Source of the DNA: a virus
DNA: 20,349 nucleotides
Strand: one strand, 5' to 3'
Virus record (IMG/VR): IMGVR_UViG_3300044645_003289
Span: 1-20,349 of that record
The position numbers and the translations under genes were made by a program. Below are positions 1-7,551 of this stretch, piece after piece. Position 1 is the first letter of the stretch, and each line of letters begins with the position of its first letter. The notes beneath the pieces were generated by a model, which ran no database searches, was not told the origin of the DNA, and saw only the letters and a list, made by a program, of their open reading frames with translations.

Positions 1-374
1 TTATCACCCCTACTTTAGGAACACCGGCGTCTGGAACATTAACAAACTGCACTGGATTGCCTGTCTCTACCGGTATTTCTGGTCTTGCTACAGGTATTGC
101 AACATTTCTTGCAACGCCAACTAGCGCTAACTTAGCAGCCGCTGTAACCGATGAAACCGGTACCGGCTTGCTTGTTTTTAATAATTCACCTACATTTATC
201 ACCCCTGCTTTAGGAACACCGGCGTCTGGAACATTAACAAACTGCACTGGATTGCCTATCTCTACCGGCATTTCTGGCCTTGCTACAGGTATTGCAACAT
301 TTCTTGCAACGCCAACTAGCGCTAACTTAGCAGCCGCTGTAACCAATGAAACCGGTACTGGCTTGCTTGTTTTT
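1..374 (+). repeat. 195-bp in-frame tandem repeat in fibre gene
   Basis: Positions 1-179 and 196-374 align without gaps at a period of 195 bp (65 codons). They differ at only six positions, all transitions, and three of these change an amino acid (T/A, V/I, D/N). More copies may lie upstream of the window. The near identity suggests recent duplication or gene conversion, and such repeats allow copy-number change in the fibre shaft. Short-read assemblies can also collapse or expand them. Confidence 0.9.
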
Positions 375-818
375 GCAACGTCACCATCACTTACGACTCC
401 ATCTTTGGGTGTTGCTAGCGCGACATCAATTAATAAAGTTGCAATTACAGCACCAGCTACTAGTGCCACTTTAACCATTGCAGATGGTAAAACTCTTACT
501 GTATCTAATACTTTAACTTTTTCAGGTACGGATGCATCGTCGGTTGCATTCGGAGCTGGTGGCACTGTTGCTTATTTAGGTGCTAACAATGCCTTTACCG
601 GGGCAAATACATTTACAAATGCAACGGGACAAGTTTTTCGCCGGGCCGCAACACAGGATGGAATTGTTATCACTGGACGAGCGGGGGGTTCAGGTTCATT
701 TTCCGCTTCAATTACCCCTGCAACACTAACCGCTAATCAAACCGTGACATTGCCGGATGAAACTGGCACTGTTGCTACACAAGATTTTGCCACTGCAATT
801 GCAATTGCATTAGGATAA
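1..818 (+). CDS. Tail fibre protein, 5'-truncated by window edge
   Basis: The frame is already open at the window start (first complete codon at position 3), so the apparent TTG start at 57 is internal and the gene begins upstream. The visible part opens with two copies of a 65-residue repeat containing TPxLGTPASGTLTNCTGLP and SGLATGIATFLATPTSANLA. A Ser/Thr/Ala/Gly-rich beta-type region follows, with TIADGKTLTVSNTLTFSGTD, a motif common in tail fibres of large phages and cyanophages. The C-terminus has a TLPDETGTVATQD tail, also common in fibre proteins. It is the first of a series of fibre genes on the same strand, and the next starts 4 bp downstream. The role is inferred to be host-surface contact. 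The receptor is unknown. Confidence 0.8.
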   Translation, partial: ITPTLGTPASGTLTNCTGLPVSTGISGLATGIATFLATPTSANLAAAVTDETGTGLLVFNNSPTFITPALGTPASGTLTNCTGLPISTGISGLATGIATFLATPTSANLAAAVTNETGTGLLVFATSPSLTTPSLGVASATSINKVAITAPATSATLTIADGKTLTVSNTLTFSGTDASSVAFGAGGTVAYLGANNAFTGANTFTNATGQVFRRAATQDGIVITGRAGGSGSFSASITPATLTANQTVTLPDETGTVATQDFATAIAIALG

Positions 819-822
819 GATT

Positions 823-1227
823 ATGGCAACTCAAGTACAATTCCGTCGTGGTACATCTGCTGAAACCGCAACTTTTACGGGTGCTGTAGGTGAAGTTACC
901 GTTGATACTGTTAAGCAAACTTGTGTTGTCCACAACGGTAGCCAAGCAGGTGGTTATCCTCTCCTCCGGGAAGATGGCACTAACTCTGCTCTGTCTTTGG
1001 GTTCTCTCAGTAGCTGTGCTTTAAAATTTGCCAATGATTCCAATACAGGGCTTATTAGTCCTGGTGCTGATCAAATTGCCTTGGTGACAGGTGGTGTTGT
1101 TAGACTTACAATAGATTCATCTGGTGCAGTCACCATTCCTGGCAACGTCGCTATTACTGGTAGTTTGACGCTGACAGGGAACTTTAATTCAACTGAAAAC
1201 CTCGCACTTATTGTTGCTTTGAGCTGA
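823..1227 (+). CDS. Short tail fibre / Mtd-N-like structural protein
   Basis: This 134-residue protein begins with ATQVQFRRGTSAETATFTG followed by GEVTVDT and VVHNGSQAGGYPL. That is the pattern of the N-terminal domain of the major tropism determinant family and of many fibre-associated proteins. The middle has DSNTGLISPGADQIALVTGG and LTIDSSGAVTI, the repeat found in fibre shafts. A purine-rich AGGATAAG precedes the ATG. It lies between the truncated fibre and a small structural protein, so it is probably part of the same adhesion apparatus. At this length it may be an adaptor or a short fibre. The variable lectin-type C-terminus of true Mtd is not present. Confidence 0.75.
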   Translation: MATQVQFRRGTSAETATFTGAVGEVTVDTVKQTCVVHNGSQAGGYPLLREDGTNSALSLGSLSSCALKFANDSNTGLISPGADQIALVTGGVVRLTIDSSGAVTIPGNVAITGSLTLTGNFNSTENLALIVALS

Positions 1228-1228
1228 T

Positions 1229-1570
1229 ATGGCCAATACCTTTAAGATTGACACCAAATCTAGCTTGGTTACAGACGCGGTCAGTCTTTCGACGACCAAC
1301 GTATTAAGTGCAGGTGCATCTGCGACCCTCATTCTGCTGAGTGCCATGGTTTCAAACAAAACCGGAAGCAGTGCCAACGTTGATGTTTATTTAGTAACTA
1401 ATACTGGTGATGATGTTTATTTGATCCGTAATGCTCCAGTTCCTGCCGGCTCTTCCCTTGAGATCATCAGCGGCAACAAGATCATCATGGAGTCCAGCGA
1501 TGTGCTGAGGGCTCGCGCCGATACAGCCACTGCTTTGGACATTGCCGTCAGCTACCTTGAGCAAACCTGA
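1229..1570 (+). CDS. Small virion structural protein
   Basis: This 113-residue protein starts 1 nt after the previous stop codon, so the two genes are probably translationally coupled. It has the layout of small beta-sandwich phage proteins: a Thr/Ser/Ala-rich N-terminus, an SNKTGSSANVDVYLV strand, an APVPAGSSLEIISGNKIIME segment and a closing SYLEQT. Proteins of this pattern are common next to tail fibres in cyanophages and other marine phages, and are usually called structural without a fixed role. No signal peptide or membrane segment is seen. The function is inferred from position and composition only. Confidence 0.6.
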   Translation: MANTFKIDTKSSLVTDAVSLSTTNVLSAGASATLILLSAMVSNKTGSSANVDVYLVTNTGDDVYLIRNAPVPAGSSLEIISGNKIIMESSDVLRARADTATALDIAVSYLEQT

Positions 1571-1585
1571 TAGGAGGTCAAGATA

Positions 1586-2596
1586 ATGCCATTAACACAG
1601 GTTGAAACAAGTGGCCTCAGTGGATCTGGTGCATCCAGTAACTCCACAACTGGTAACGTTTTTTCTCAGACAGGTCCGTTTAAAAATAAAATCATTAACG
1701 GCGCAATGGCGGTGGACCAGCGGAATGCTGGAGCCTCTCAAACCTTTACAGCAGGTGCTGCACTTGCTTATGCTGTAGATCGTTGGTACGGTTACTGCAC
1801 TGGTGCCAATGTTACAGGACAAAGAGTAGCAGGGACCGGAGCAGATCAATATCGTTATCGATTTACTGGCGCCTCTAGCGTAACGGCAATTGGTTTTGCG
1901 CAACGAATTGAACAGTTAAACAGCTACGACCTTAATACAACCACAGCAACACTGAGCGTTGACCTCGCCAACTCTCTTCTTACGTCTGTCACTTGGACGG
2001 CTTTTTATGCCAACACCGCAGATACGTTTGGAACATTAGCCAGTCCTACGCGAACGCAGATTGCTACTGGAACGTTTACTGTTAATAGTACGGTTACCCG
2101 TTACAGTGCCAGCATCAGTATACCTGCTGCAGCCACCACTGGAATTGAAATTGTATTTACAGTAGGGGCGCAAACTTCTGGCACATGGACAATTGGTGAC
2201 GTTCAATTAGAGGCTGGCTCGTCAGCAACCGCCTTTGAGCGCAGGAGCTACGGGCAGGAGCTGGCGTTGTGTCAGAGGTATTATCGCAGATACAACAACA
2301 GCGGCGCTTTATACACTAGTATTGGAAGCGGCGCCAGCAATGGTGCCTCTACAATAGCTCGATGGGGTTTTACATTGGAGCCCCCAATGAGGGCCGCCCC
2401 GACAATATCGTTCACTAATTGTCTAGGCTGGAACGCGGCAATAGGCGGCGCGGTCTCAGTTTCAGGTAGTTTCACTACTGTTAACAATGTTGATGCCGAT
2501 TTAAACACAAGCGGCCTAAACACAACAGTAGGTTTAGCCGCAAAAGTCCTAATGCAGTCAACCGGCTTTGTCGAACTTACCGGAGCAGAACTATGA
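1586..2596 (+). CDS. Tail fibre with carbohydrate-binding-like module
   Basis: A strong Shine-Dalgarno (AGGAGGT) lies just before the ATG. The 336-residue protein contains KNKIINGAMAVDQRNAG near residues 33-50 and DRWYGY shortly after. These mark a module found in many phage fibres that looks like a carbohydrate-binding beta-sandwich. At about residues 205-232 it has IGDVQLEAGSSATAFERRSY and then ELALCQRYYRRY, another widespread fibre signature. The last 100 residues are less conserved and probably form the receptor-binding tip. The gene overlaps the following tail assembly chaperone-like gene by 4 bp. The role is inferred to be host binding. Confidence 0.8.
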   Translation: MPLTQVETSGLSGSGASSNSTTGNVFSQTGPFKNKIINGAMAVDQRNAGASQTFTAGAALAYAVDRWYGYCTGANVTGQRVAGTGADQYRYRFTGASSVTAIGFAQRIEQLNSYDLNTTTATLSVDLANSLLTSVTWTAFYANTADTFGTLASPTRTQIATGTFTVNSTVTRYSASISIPAAATTGIEIVFTVGAQTSGTWTIGDVQLEAGSSATAFERRSYGQELALCQRYYRRYNNSGALYTSIGSGASNGASTIARWGFTLEPPMRAAPTISFTNCLGWNAAIGGAVSVSGSFTTVNNVDADLNTSGLNTTVGLAAKVLMQSTGFVELTGAEL

Positions 2597-2991
2597 AAAT
2601 CAGTACAGCAAGGCTCTGCAGTGATCCTCTTAGTGGAAATACCACTTCCATTGTGATTACTGATGAAGGCGGCAAAACATACGGCGTACCTGCCGACCCT
2701 GCCAACACCGACTACCAGGCCTACCTCGCCTGGCTAGAAGCGGGCAACACCCCCGAGCCTGCACCCGTAGCCCCCGTCACCTGGGATTCAATCCGCGAAA
2801 AACGTGATCAAATCATCCGTGACACAGACTGGACCATGACTCCGGATGCTTCAGTCGATCAAGCACAGTGGGCTGCGTACCGTCAGATTCTGCGTGATCT
2901 TCCTCAAACCTTTGCTAAAGCTGGTCCAGAATCTGTGGTCTGGCCAAAACAACCATCTACTGACGGTCCAAACAGCACTCCAGTAGAATAA
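2593..2991 (+). CDS. Phage tail assembly chaperone-like protein
   Basis: It overlaps the preceding fibre stop by ATGA, which indicates coupled translation. The 132 residues show an N-terminal beta-rich part (about 1-60) with DTEYxAYLxWLEAGN-like spacing. A C-terminal part has WDSIREKRDQIIRDTDWTM, then WAAYRQILRDLPQTF and VVWPKQP. The pairing of R-RD-TDWT with WxxYRQxLRDLP is the hallmark of the Phage_tail_APC family (tail fibre assembly chaperones). Such proteins usually sit directly after the fibre they serve, as here. No enzymatic residues are expected. Which fibre it assists is inferred from adjacency. Confidence 0.75.
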   Translation: MKISTARLCSDPLSGNTTSIVITDEGGKTYGVPADPANTDYQAYLAWLEAGNTPEPAPVAPVTWDSIREKRDQIIRDTDWTMTPDASVDQAQWAAYRQILRDLPQTFAKAGPESVVWPKQPSTDGPNSTPVE

Positions 2992-3018
2992 ACATAATTG
3001 AGTTAATAAAGAGACGCT

Positions 3019-4527
3019 GTGGCCTATCTTGGTAATGACCTAAAGGTTGCCTATCCCACTTATGTCAACATTGACGACATCAGTGGGTCCTTCAATGGTT
3101 CTACCACATCCTTCGCTCTCCTTGTTCGTGGTGCAGCTCCTGTACCGCTGCCGTTAAACTCGCAACAGTGTCTTATTTCCGTTGCAGGTGTTCTTCAACG
3201 ACCTGACGATACCGGTGCTGAAGGTTTTCGTCTTAGTGGCGGCAATATTGTTTTTAGTTCGGCTCCAGCAACTGGTGCTGATTTTTTTGGTGTAATTCTT
3301 GCTGGCGCTGATTACGTCAATGCAGGTGCTACATATCCAGATGGTAGTGCTGCAGTTCCCAGCATTACTTTTGACCAGGATACGGACACTGGATTCTATC
3401 GCAGCGGATCTGGTGTTGTTTCGTTCTCAAGTAATTCGGTTCAGGCTGCAATATTAGCAACTACTTCTTTAACGGCGCCGAGTTTTATTCCCACCAGCAG
3501 TACTGTCCCCACTAACGGGGTTTATCTTCCTTCGGCAAATAATGTAGCTATCTCAACTAATAGCCAGGGGCGGTTGTTTGTTAATAGTTCAGGCAACGTA
3601 GGGATTGGCACTACTTCGCCTGGTGGCAAGCTAGCTGTATCGGATGGAACCGCCTATTTCCAATTTGACCCGGTAGGTGGCACTGCAAACATTCTTCGAT
3701 CTTTAACGGGTGCAGGTTCCCGAGAGGCACTTCAACTAGATGCAACTCAGCTCGTCTTTGCTAACAGTGGTAGCGAAAGATTCAGGTGTGATTCAAGTGG
3801 TCGTTTTTTAGTTGGCACGTCTTCTGCGCGTAGCGATTTTTTTAATGCCACAACATTTGCGCCACGCTTTCAAGTCGAAGGTACAGATTTTTCAACATCA
3901 ATGCTTTCGGTCACTTGTAATGCAACTGGAGCAAATACAAATTTAGTTTTAGCGCGCTCTCGTGGCACAACTAACGGAGCTGTTACTGTTGTTGCAGATG
4001 GAGATACGATCGGAAGCATTCACTTCCAGGGTGCGGATGGTACTGATCTTGTTTCTGCAGCAAATATTGTAGCGGTAGTAGACGGCACACCCGGTGCTAA
4101 CGACATGCCGGGCAGGTTAGTGTTCTCCACTACCGCCGATGGTGCAAGCAGCCCAACAGAGCGTCTACGCATTGCGAGCAATGGTCAACTGTCTGCCGTT
4201 GTTCCTGGTAACGCCACTTTATACCCTGCTTTCTTTGCAAGAGCTTGGGTTAATTTTAACGGAACAGGAACACCTGCTGTACGGGCTAGTGGCAATGTAA
4301 GTAGCATTACGGATGCTGCCGTTGGAGCATACGGAGTTAATCTTTCAAATGCTATGCCGGATACTAATTATTCAGTCGCTGCCACGGGAATCAATACCGG
4401 TGTTGCATTTGCTCTTGTATCTTGTCAGCCGAGTACCACCACGCAAGTAGAAGTTGGCACGTTTCAGGTTACTGCAATTAGCACCGCTGCGGATATTGCA
4501 AACATATCCGTCTCCGTCTTCCGTTGA
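3019..4527 (+). CDS. Long tail fibre protein
   Basis: The gene starts at GTG after a GAG-containing weak ribosome binding site and encodes 502 residues. The N-terminal 100 residues (AYLGNDLKVAYPTYVNIDDI, then LISVAGVLQRPDD) are of the type that attaches cyanophage fibres to the tail. The middle holds shaft repeats such as DQDTDTGFYRSGSGVVSFS, SGNVGIGTTSPGGKLAV near residue 190 and SGRFLVGTSSARSDF near residue 263. The last 90 residues (ARAWVNFNGTG to the end) form a compact tip domain. It shares a 25-bp identical stretch with the fibre at the right end of the window. The role is inferred to be host recognition. Confidence 0.85.
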   Translation: MAYLGNDLKVAYPTYVNIDDISGSFNGSTTSFALLVRGAAPVPLPLNSQQCLISVAGVLQRPDDTGAEGFRLSGGNIVFSSAPATGADFFGVILAGADYVNAGATYPDGSAAVPSITFDQDTDTGFYRSGSGVVSFSSNSVQAAILATTSLTAPSFIPTSSTVPTNGVYLPSANNVAISTNSQGRLFVNSSGNVGIGTTSPGGKLAVSDGTAYFQFDPVGGTANILRSLTGAGSREALQLDATQLVFANSGSERFRCDSSGRFLVGTSSARSDFFNATTFAPRFQVEGTDFSTSMLSVTCNATGANTNLVLARSRGTTNGAVTVVADGDTIGSIHFQGADGTDLVSAANIVAVVDGTPGANDMPGRLVFSTTADGASSPTERLRIASNGQLSAVVPGNATLYPAFFARAWVNFNGTGTPAVRASGNVSSITDAAVGAYGVNLSNAMPDTNYSVAATGINTGVAFALVSCQPSTTTQVEVGTFQVTAISTAADIANISVSVFR

Positions 4528-4536
4528 GGTGTCTCC

Positions 4537-4782
4537 ATGACAAAAATCATCTATCCAAACGAAACCGGCGGCATCTCTGTCGTCATTCCCACGGGTGAGC
4601 TGAGCATCGAAGAAGTTGCTCAAAAAGATGTCCCTGCTGGCGTCCCTTACCTGTTTATTCCTGCTGACAGTGTGCCATCTGACCGCACCTTCCGTAACGC
4701 TTGGGAGGCTGACTTCAGCAACCCTGACGGTTACGGCATCGGTGCCGACGCTTACTTCGCCGCCAAGGAGGCAGCCCAATGA
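4537..4782 (+). CDS. Small conserved phage protein, unknown function
   Basis: This 81-residue protein reads MTKIIYPNETGGISVVIPTG at the N-terminus, followed by LSIEEVAQKDVPAGVPY, PSDRTFRNAWEADF and a short acidic-to-Ala tail. The order of these motifs is familiar from small genes next to tail-fibre genes in many tailed phages, but I know of no assigned activity. It starts 9 bp after the fibre and overlaps the next gene by ATGA, so it belongs to the tail operon. There is no membrane segment. A role in fibre assembly or in the virion is possible but is only inferred from context. Confidence 0.7.
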   Translation: MTKIIYPNETGGISVVIPTGELSIEEVAQKDVPAGVPYLFIPADSVPSDRTFRNAWEADFSNPDGYGIGADAYFAAKEAAQ

Positions 4783-5015
4783 TTACCATCAACCTGGATA
4801 AAGCTAAAGCCATTGGCCACGACAAGCGTCGCGCCATGCGGGCAGAGGAGTTCAAGCCTTACGACGAGGTGATCATGAAACAGATTCCTGGTGGAGATGC
4901 CGCTGAGGCGGAGGCCAAGCGCCAAGAAATCCGGGATAAATACGCGGCCATCCAAAGCGACATTGATGCAGCACAAAGCCCTGACGAGATCAAGGCTGCG
5001 CTCGGGCTTGATTAG
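4779..5015 (+). CDS. Small helical phage protein, unknown function
   Basis: It starts in the ATGA overlap with the previous gene. The 78 residues are mostly helix-forming and charged. They begin with ITINLDKAKAIGHDKRRAMR, continue with AEAEAKRQEIRDKYAAIQSD and end in SPDEIKAALGLD. Small proteins with a KAKxIxxDKxRxxR start and a C-terminal helix commonly follow the preceding gene type at the end of tail operons. No catalytic or metal-binding pattern is visible. The pair may act together in fibre assembly, but this is a guess from coupling alone. Confidence 0.65.
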   Translation: MITINLDKAKAIGHDKRRAMRAEEFKPYDEVIMKQIPGGDAAEAEAKRQEIRDKYAAIQSDIDAAQSPDEIKAALGLD

Positions 5016-5034
5016 TCCTACTCACTAACCATCG

Positions 5035-5289
5035 ATGACCAACTGGCTCTGGCGATCAATTGTCGGGACCGCTGCAGCCATCATGGTTGTATCAACTTTC
5101 CAGTGGGCAGCCTGTAGATTTTACGTGCTGCCTACAATCTGGCCTTGGTACGCAAGGTACGTAGGCACTCCAGAAGGCGACAAAATAGATCCGGCTCCAA
5201 TGGGCTGCACCGACGTCGATTCGCGAACTATTGCTGTAATGATGGGTGTCTTAACGACGTTAATCAGTTTATCTCGCAACGCTGAATAG
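5035..5289 (+). CDS. Small membrane protein, holin candidate
   Basis: This 84-residue protein has a hydrophobic N-terminal segment (about residues 9-26, IVGTAAAIMVVSTFQWAA) and a shorter one near the C-terminus (about 66-79, IAVMMGVLTTLISL). A Trp-rich and acidic loop lies between them. It is immediately upstream of the endolysin on the same strand, the usual place for a holin, and its size suits a two-segment holin. No named holin family was recognised. Other options are a spanin subunit or an accessory membrane protein. The holin call therefore rests on topology and position. Confidence 0.5.
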   Translation: MTNWLWRSIVGTAAAIMVVSTFQWAACRFYVLPTIWPWYARYVGTPEGDKIDPAPMGCTDVDSRTIAVMMGVLTTLISLSRNAE

Positions 5290-5323
5290 ATCTGCTACTT
5301 TAGTGTAAGCAGGTATCAGTATT

Positions 5324-6571
5324 GTGAAAATTTCGCCCACTGGCATCAAATTAATTAAATCTTTCGAGGGACTAAGCCTCACCAGCTACCTCTGTCCTGT
5401 CGGTGTACTTACCATTGGCTACGGTCACACCGGAAACGTGCTTGCTGGAACAAAAATCACCGAGAAAGAAGCCGACGCACTTCTCAAGCAAGATCTCATT
5501 AAATTCGAGCAAGCAGTATTAAATTACGTCACCATTGATTTAAATCAAAATCAATTTGATGCACTTGTCTCCTTCTGTTTTAACGTCGGAACCCAGGCTT
5601 TTAAGGGTTCAACGTTAGTTAAACGTCTTAATAATGGAGAAAACCCTAATATTGTCGCTGCCGAAGAGCTGCCAAGGTGGAATAAAGGTGACGGAAAAGT
5701 CCTTGAGGGCTTGAGCCGCCGCCGTTCCGCAGAGGTTGAATTATTTTGCAGCGAAGCCCCGAAAGTAAAGGTTGGATTAATTGATATAACTTCTAAATTT
5801 AATACCTGGCTCAAAAAACGACTCGTTCCTTCCGTCGAGTTAGGTCGTGACGAAAAAGCCAATATTTACAAAGGCAGAACAATTCGAAATTGCTTTGTTA
5901 TTGATCGTAAGGACAAGCATAGCTACGTAGAAATGGGCTTCGGGCTTGGTAAGTGGTGGATCTACGACGATCACTGGGACGGACTTGTCACTAAGACAAC
6001 GATCCATCCTTACGCGATTGACGGTGATCTCCGTTATCTCCGTAACTTCCCATACTTTCATCAAAAGGATAACGGCCCTGAAGGCTGGCGCCAGTGTCAG
6101 ACGAGCAGTATTGCAATGTGTCTGAAGTACTTAGATACGCCCGGTATTAACGACGATACTGACTACTTGAAGATCGTTAATAAGTACGGAGACACCATTT
6201 ATCGCAACCCTCATTTTAAAGCCTTGGCAGAGTTAGGTGTATCCGCTAAGTTTACTCAAACTGCAGACTCGGATGACGTTAAAAAACAAATTGACTCGGG
6301 CCTCCCTGTTGTTGCCGGCATTCTTCATCATGGAACTGTTTCTGACCCTTCTGGTGGCGGCCACTTTGTGGTTATTACTGGTTATGGCCGGGATTATTGG
6401 CTAGTCCAAGACCCCTACGGTGAACAGGACCTGGTCAACGGTGGTTGGGCTTCAACCGGTGCCGTCGCCGGTCGCAATGTTCGCTACAGCTTCAAGAACT
6501 TAAACCCTCGATTCTTTGTTGGTGGGGGCGGCTCTGGCTGGTGCTGGTACGACTTTAAACGCTTAAAGTGA
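5324..6571 (+). CDS. Endolysin: GH24 muramidase fused to C39-like peptidase
   Basis: The gene starts at GTG and encodes 415 residues, long for a GH24 endolysin. Residues 1-145 form a GH24 lysozyme domain with LIKSFEG (E15), C24 and TIGYGHT (T30). The spacings +9 and +6 match a Glu-Cys-Thr triad in place of T4's Glu-Asp-Thr. The conserved NQNQFDALVSFCFNVG and SRRRSAEVELF segments are also present. A linker or SH3-like stretch follows (about 150-230). Residues 240-415 look like a C39-type papain-fold peptidase, with QCQTSS (C258), GGGHFVVITGY (H347) and QDPYGE (D363). The enzyme is inferred to cut both glycan strands and peptide bonds of peptidoglycan at lysis. No signal peptide is seen, so it depends on a holin. 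Confidence 0.88.
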   Translation: MKISPTGIKLIKSFEGLSLTSYLCPVGVLTIGYGHTGNVLAGTKITEKEADALLKQDLIKFEQAVLNYVTIDLNQNQFDALVSFCFNVGTQAFKGSTLVKRLNNGENPNIVAAEELPRWNKGDGKVLEGLSRRRSAEVELFCSEAPKVKVGLIDITSKFNTWLKKRLVPSVELGRDEKANIYKGRTIRNCFVIDRKDKHSYVEMGFGLGKWWIYDDHWDGLVTKTTIHPYAIDGDLRYLRNFPYFHQKDNGPEGWRQCQTSSIAMCLKYLDTPGINDDTDYLKIVNKYGDTIYRNPHFKALAELGVSAKFTQTADSDDVKKQIDSGLPVVAGILHHGTVSDPSGGGHFVVITGYGRDYWLVQDPYGEQDLVNGGWASTGAVAGRNVRYSFKNLNPRFFVGGGGSGWCWYDFKRLK

Positions 6572-6608
6572 AGCTGCTTGTATACTTTGGATTCAGATTT
6601 AAAGACAC

Positions 6609-6812
6609 ATGATCGACTCAATCACTGAACTCGAAAAGGGTCTGCGGGCTCAGCAGGAAAGCTTGGCCAAAGACATTCGCGCCGCTGAGTCCGCGCTCAT
6701 TACTACAAAAGAGGGGTACCTCAAAGTCCAAGGCGCCCTTGAAATTTTAGATATCCTTAAGAAAAAAATCGAACAGGATGATGCAGCCAGTTTGGCAGCA
6801 GTGATGGATTGA
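6609..6812 (+). CDS. Small coiled-coil protein, unknown function
   Basis: The 67 residues are almost all helix-forming, with a heptad-like pattern: ITELEKGLRAQQESLAKDIR followed by KEGYLKVQGALEILDILKKK. Similar short coiled-coil proteins containing a KEGYLKVQGAxE stretch occur in tailed phages with no assigned role. It follows the endolysin by 37 bp, with a TATACT hexamer at 6581-6586 but no convincing -35 box. The next gene starts 1 nt after its stop. There is no signal peptide or membrane segment, so a spanin role is unlikely. Confidence 0.65.
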   Translation: MIDSITELEKGLRAQQESLAKDIRAAESALITTKEGYLKVQGALEILDILKKKIEQDDAASLAAVMD

Positions 6813-6813
6813 C

Positions 6814-7053
6814 ATGTTGGGCGAACTGAACCGAGGACGATATCGAGCCCTTGAGCTGATCGCTGATTATTTGCGTGAACCGTCCCGTGAGTTACGCTTA
6901 AACGCCATTGTCTGCAATGTTTCCGACGAGGACCTCCGTTGGGTTTCGGATCGGATGCATCACTTCACTCTCCGCCTTCTCGAGGATGCTGACTATGATC
7001 CGGCCGAGGATGAGGAGGAAGCCTTCCTTCGAAACATTGGTCTGACCGACTGA
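6814..7053 (+). CDS. Small acidic protein, unknown function
   Basis: The ATG lies 1 nt after the preceding stop, which implies coupled translation. The 79 residues are acidic toward the C-terminus (DADYDPAEDEEEAFLRNIG). An N-terminal half has ELNRGRYRALELIADYLREP and DEDLRWVSDRMHHF, suggesting a compact helical bundle. I do not recognise the family. It is the last gene before a change to HNH endonuclease and tRNA genes. No motif points to an enzyme. Confidence 0.6.
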   Translation: MLGELNRGRYRALELIADYLREPSRELRLNAIVCNVSDEDLRWVSDRMHHFTLRLLEDADYDPAEDEEEAFLRNIGLTD

Positions 7054-7104
7054 TGTTGCAGATCGGTGTGTAGCTGATACATTGCAACAAAATTAACGGC
7101 ATCG

Positions 7105-7476
7105 GTGTCTAATAGCCATACGCGACAGTGTAAAAGCTGTTTAGAGACCTTCGACATCAAGAATTTCGCCAATGCTGGAGTGAAGGGAGGGAAGGCGTAT
7201 TACCGCCATATTTGTCGCACCTGTCACGGAAAGAACGTTAATGAGAGGCGGCTGGTTATTCGCGCCATCTTTGTTGAGTGGAAGAAAACGTTAACCTGCT
7301 CCAAGTGCGGCTTTGACGACCACCGCGCCCTCCACTTCCATCACCATGACGGCAATAAAGAAGCCAACATTGCTGACCTGGTCTCAAACGGAGCTGGAAT
7401 CGATACGATCCAGAAAGAGGCCGCGAAGTGTATCGTTCTATGCGCCAACTGCCACGCAATTGAACACGCCTCATAA
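7105..7476 (+). CDS. HNH endonuclease with N-terminal zinc ribbon
   Basis: It starts at GTG and encodes 123 residues. The N-terminal part has two CxxC pairs (C9/C12 and C37/C40), consistent with a zinc-binding knuckle. The C-terminal part is an HNH-type nuclease fold: TCSKCGFDD (C65/C68), LHFHHHDG (catalytic His region near 77-81) and LCANCHAIEH (C113/C116, H117, H121). It is inferred to be a free-standing homing-type endonuclease. Its stop codon directly abuts the 3' end of the tRNA-Pro gene on the other strand. Homing endonucleases beside tRNA genes are common in phages. The target site is unknown. Confidence 0.85.
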   Translation: MSNSHTRQCKSCLETFDIKNFANAGVKGGKAYYRHICRTCHGKNVNERRLVIRAIFVEWKKTLTCSKCGFDDHRALHFHHHDGNKEANIADLVSNGAGIDTIQKEAAKCIVLCANCHAIEHAS

Positions 7477-7551
7477 TCGGAGTGGAAGGATTCAAACCTT
7501 CGGCCTGTCGCTCCCAAAGCGACCGCTCTAATCAAGCTGAGCTACACCCCG
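7477..7551 (-). tRNA. trnP(UGG): tRNA-Pro (anticodon TGG)
   Basis: Read on the minus strand, the 75 nt fold into a full cloverleaf. The acceptor stem is CGGGGTG/CACTCCG with one G-U pair and discriminator A. The D stem is GCTC/GAGC, the anticodon stem GTCGC/GCGAC with loop TTTGGGA, and the T arm GAAGG-TTTGAAT-CCTTC. The anticodon TGG reads CCA proline codons. CCA is not encoded at the 3' end and must be added by the host. The 5' end touches the encoded CCA of the tRNA-Leu gene, so the two are probably cut from one transcript. Confidence 0.95.

Noticed and set aside
823-1227. Possible diversity-generating retroelement target (Mtd-like protein)
   Set aside because: The resemblance is only to the N-terminal Mtd-type domain. 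No reverse transcriptase, template repeat or adenine-biased variable repeat was found in the window.
4372-4779. Minus-strand open frame of 135 codons
   Set aside because: It lies opposite the fibre tip and a conserved small gene, and its composition looks non-native. It is a shadow.
5551-5862. Minus-strand frame opposite the endolysin
   Set aside because: It is antisense to the GH24 domain, with no recognisable protein features.
6581-6586. TATACT as a promoter for the small coiled-coil gene
   Set aside because: No -35 hexamer lies at a suitable distance, and the gene could be read through from the endolysin gene.
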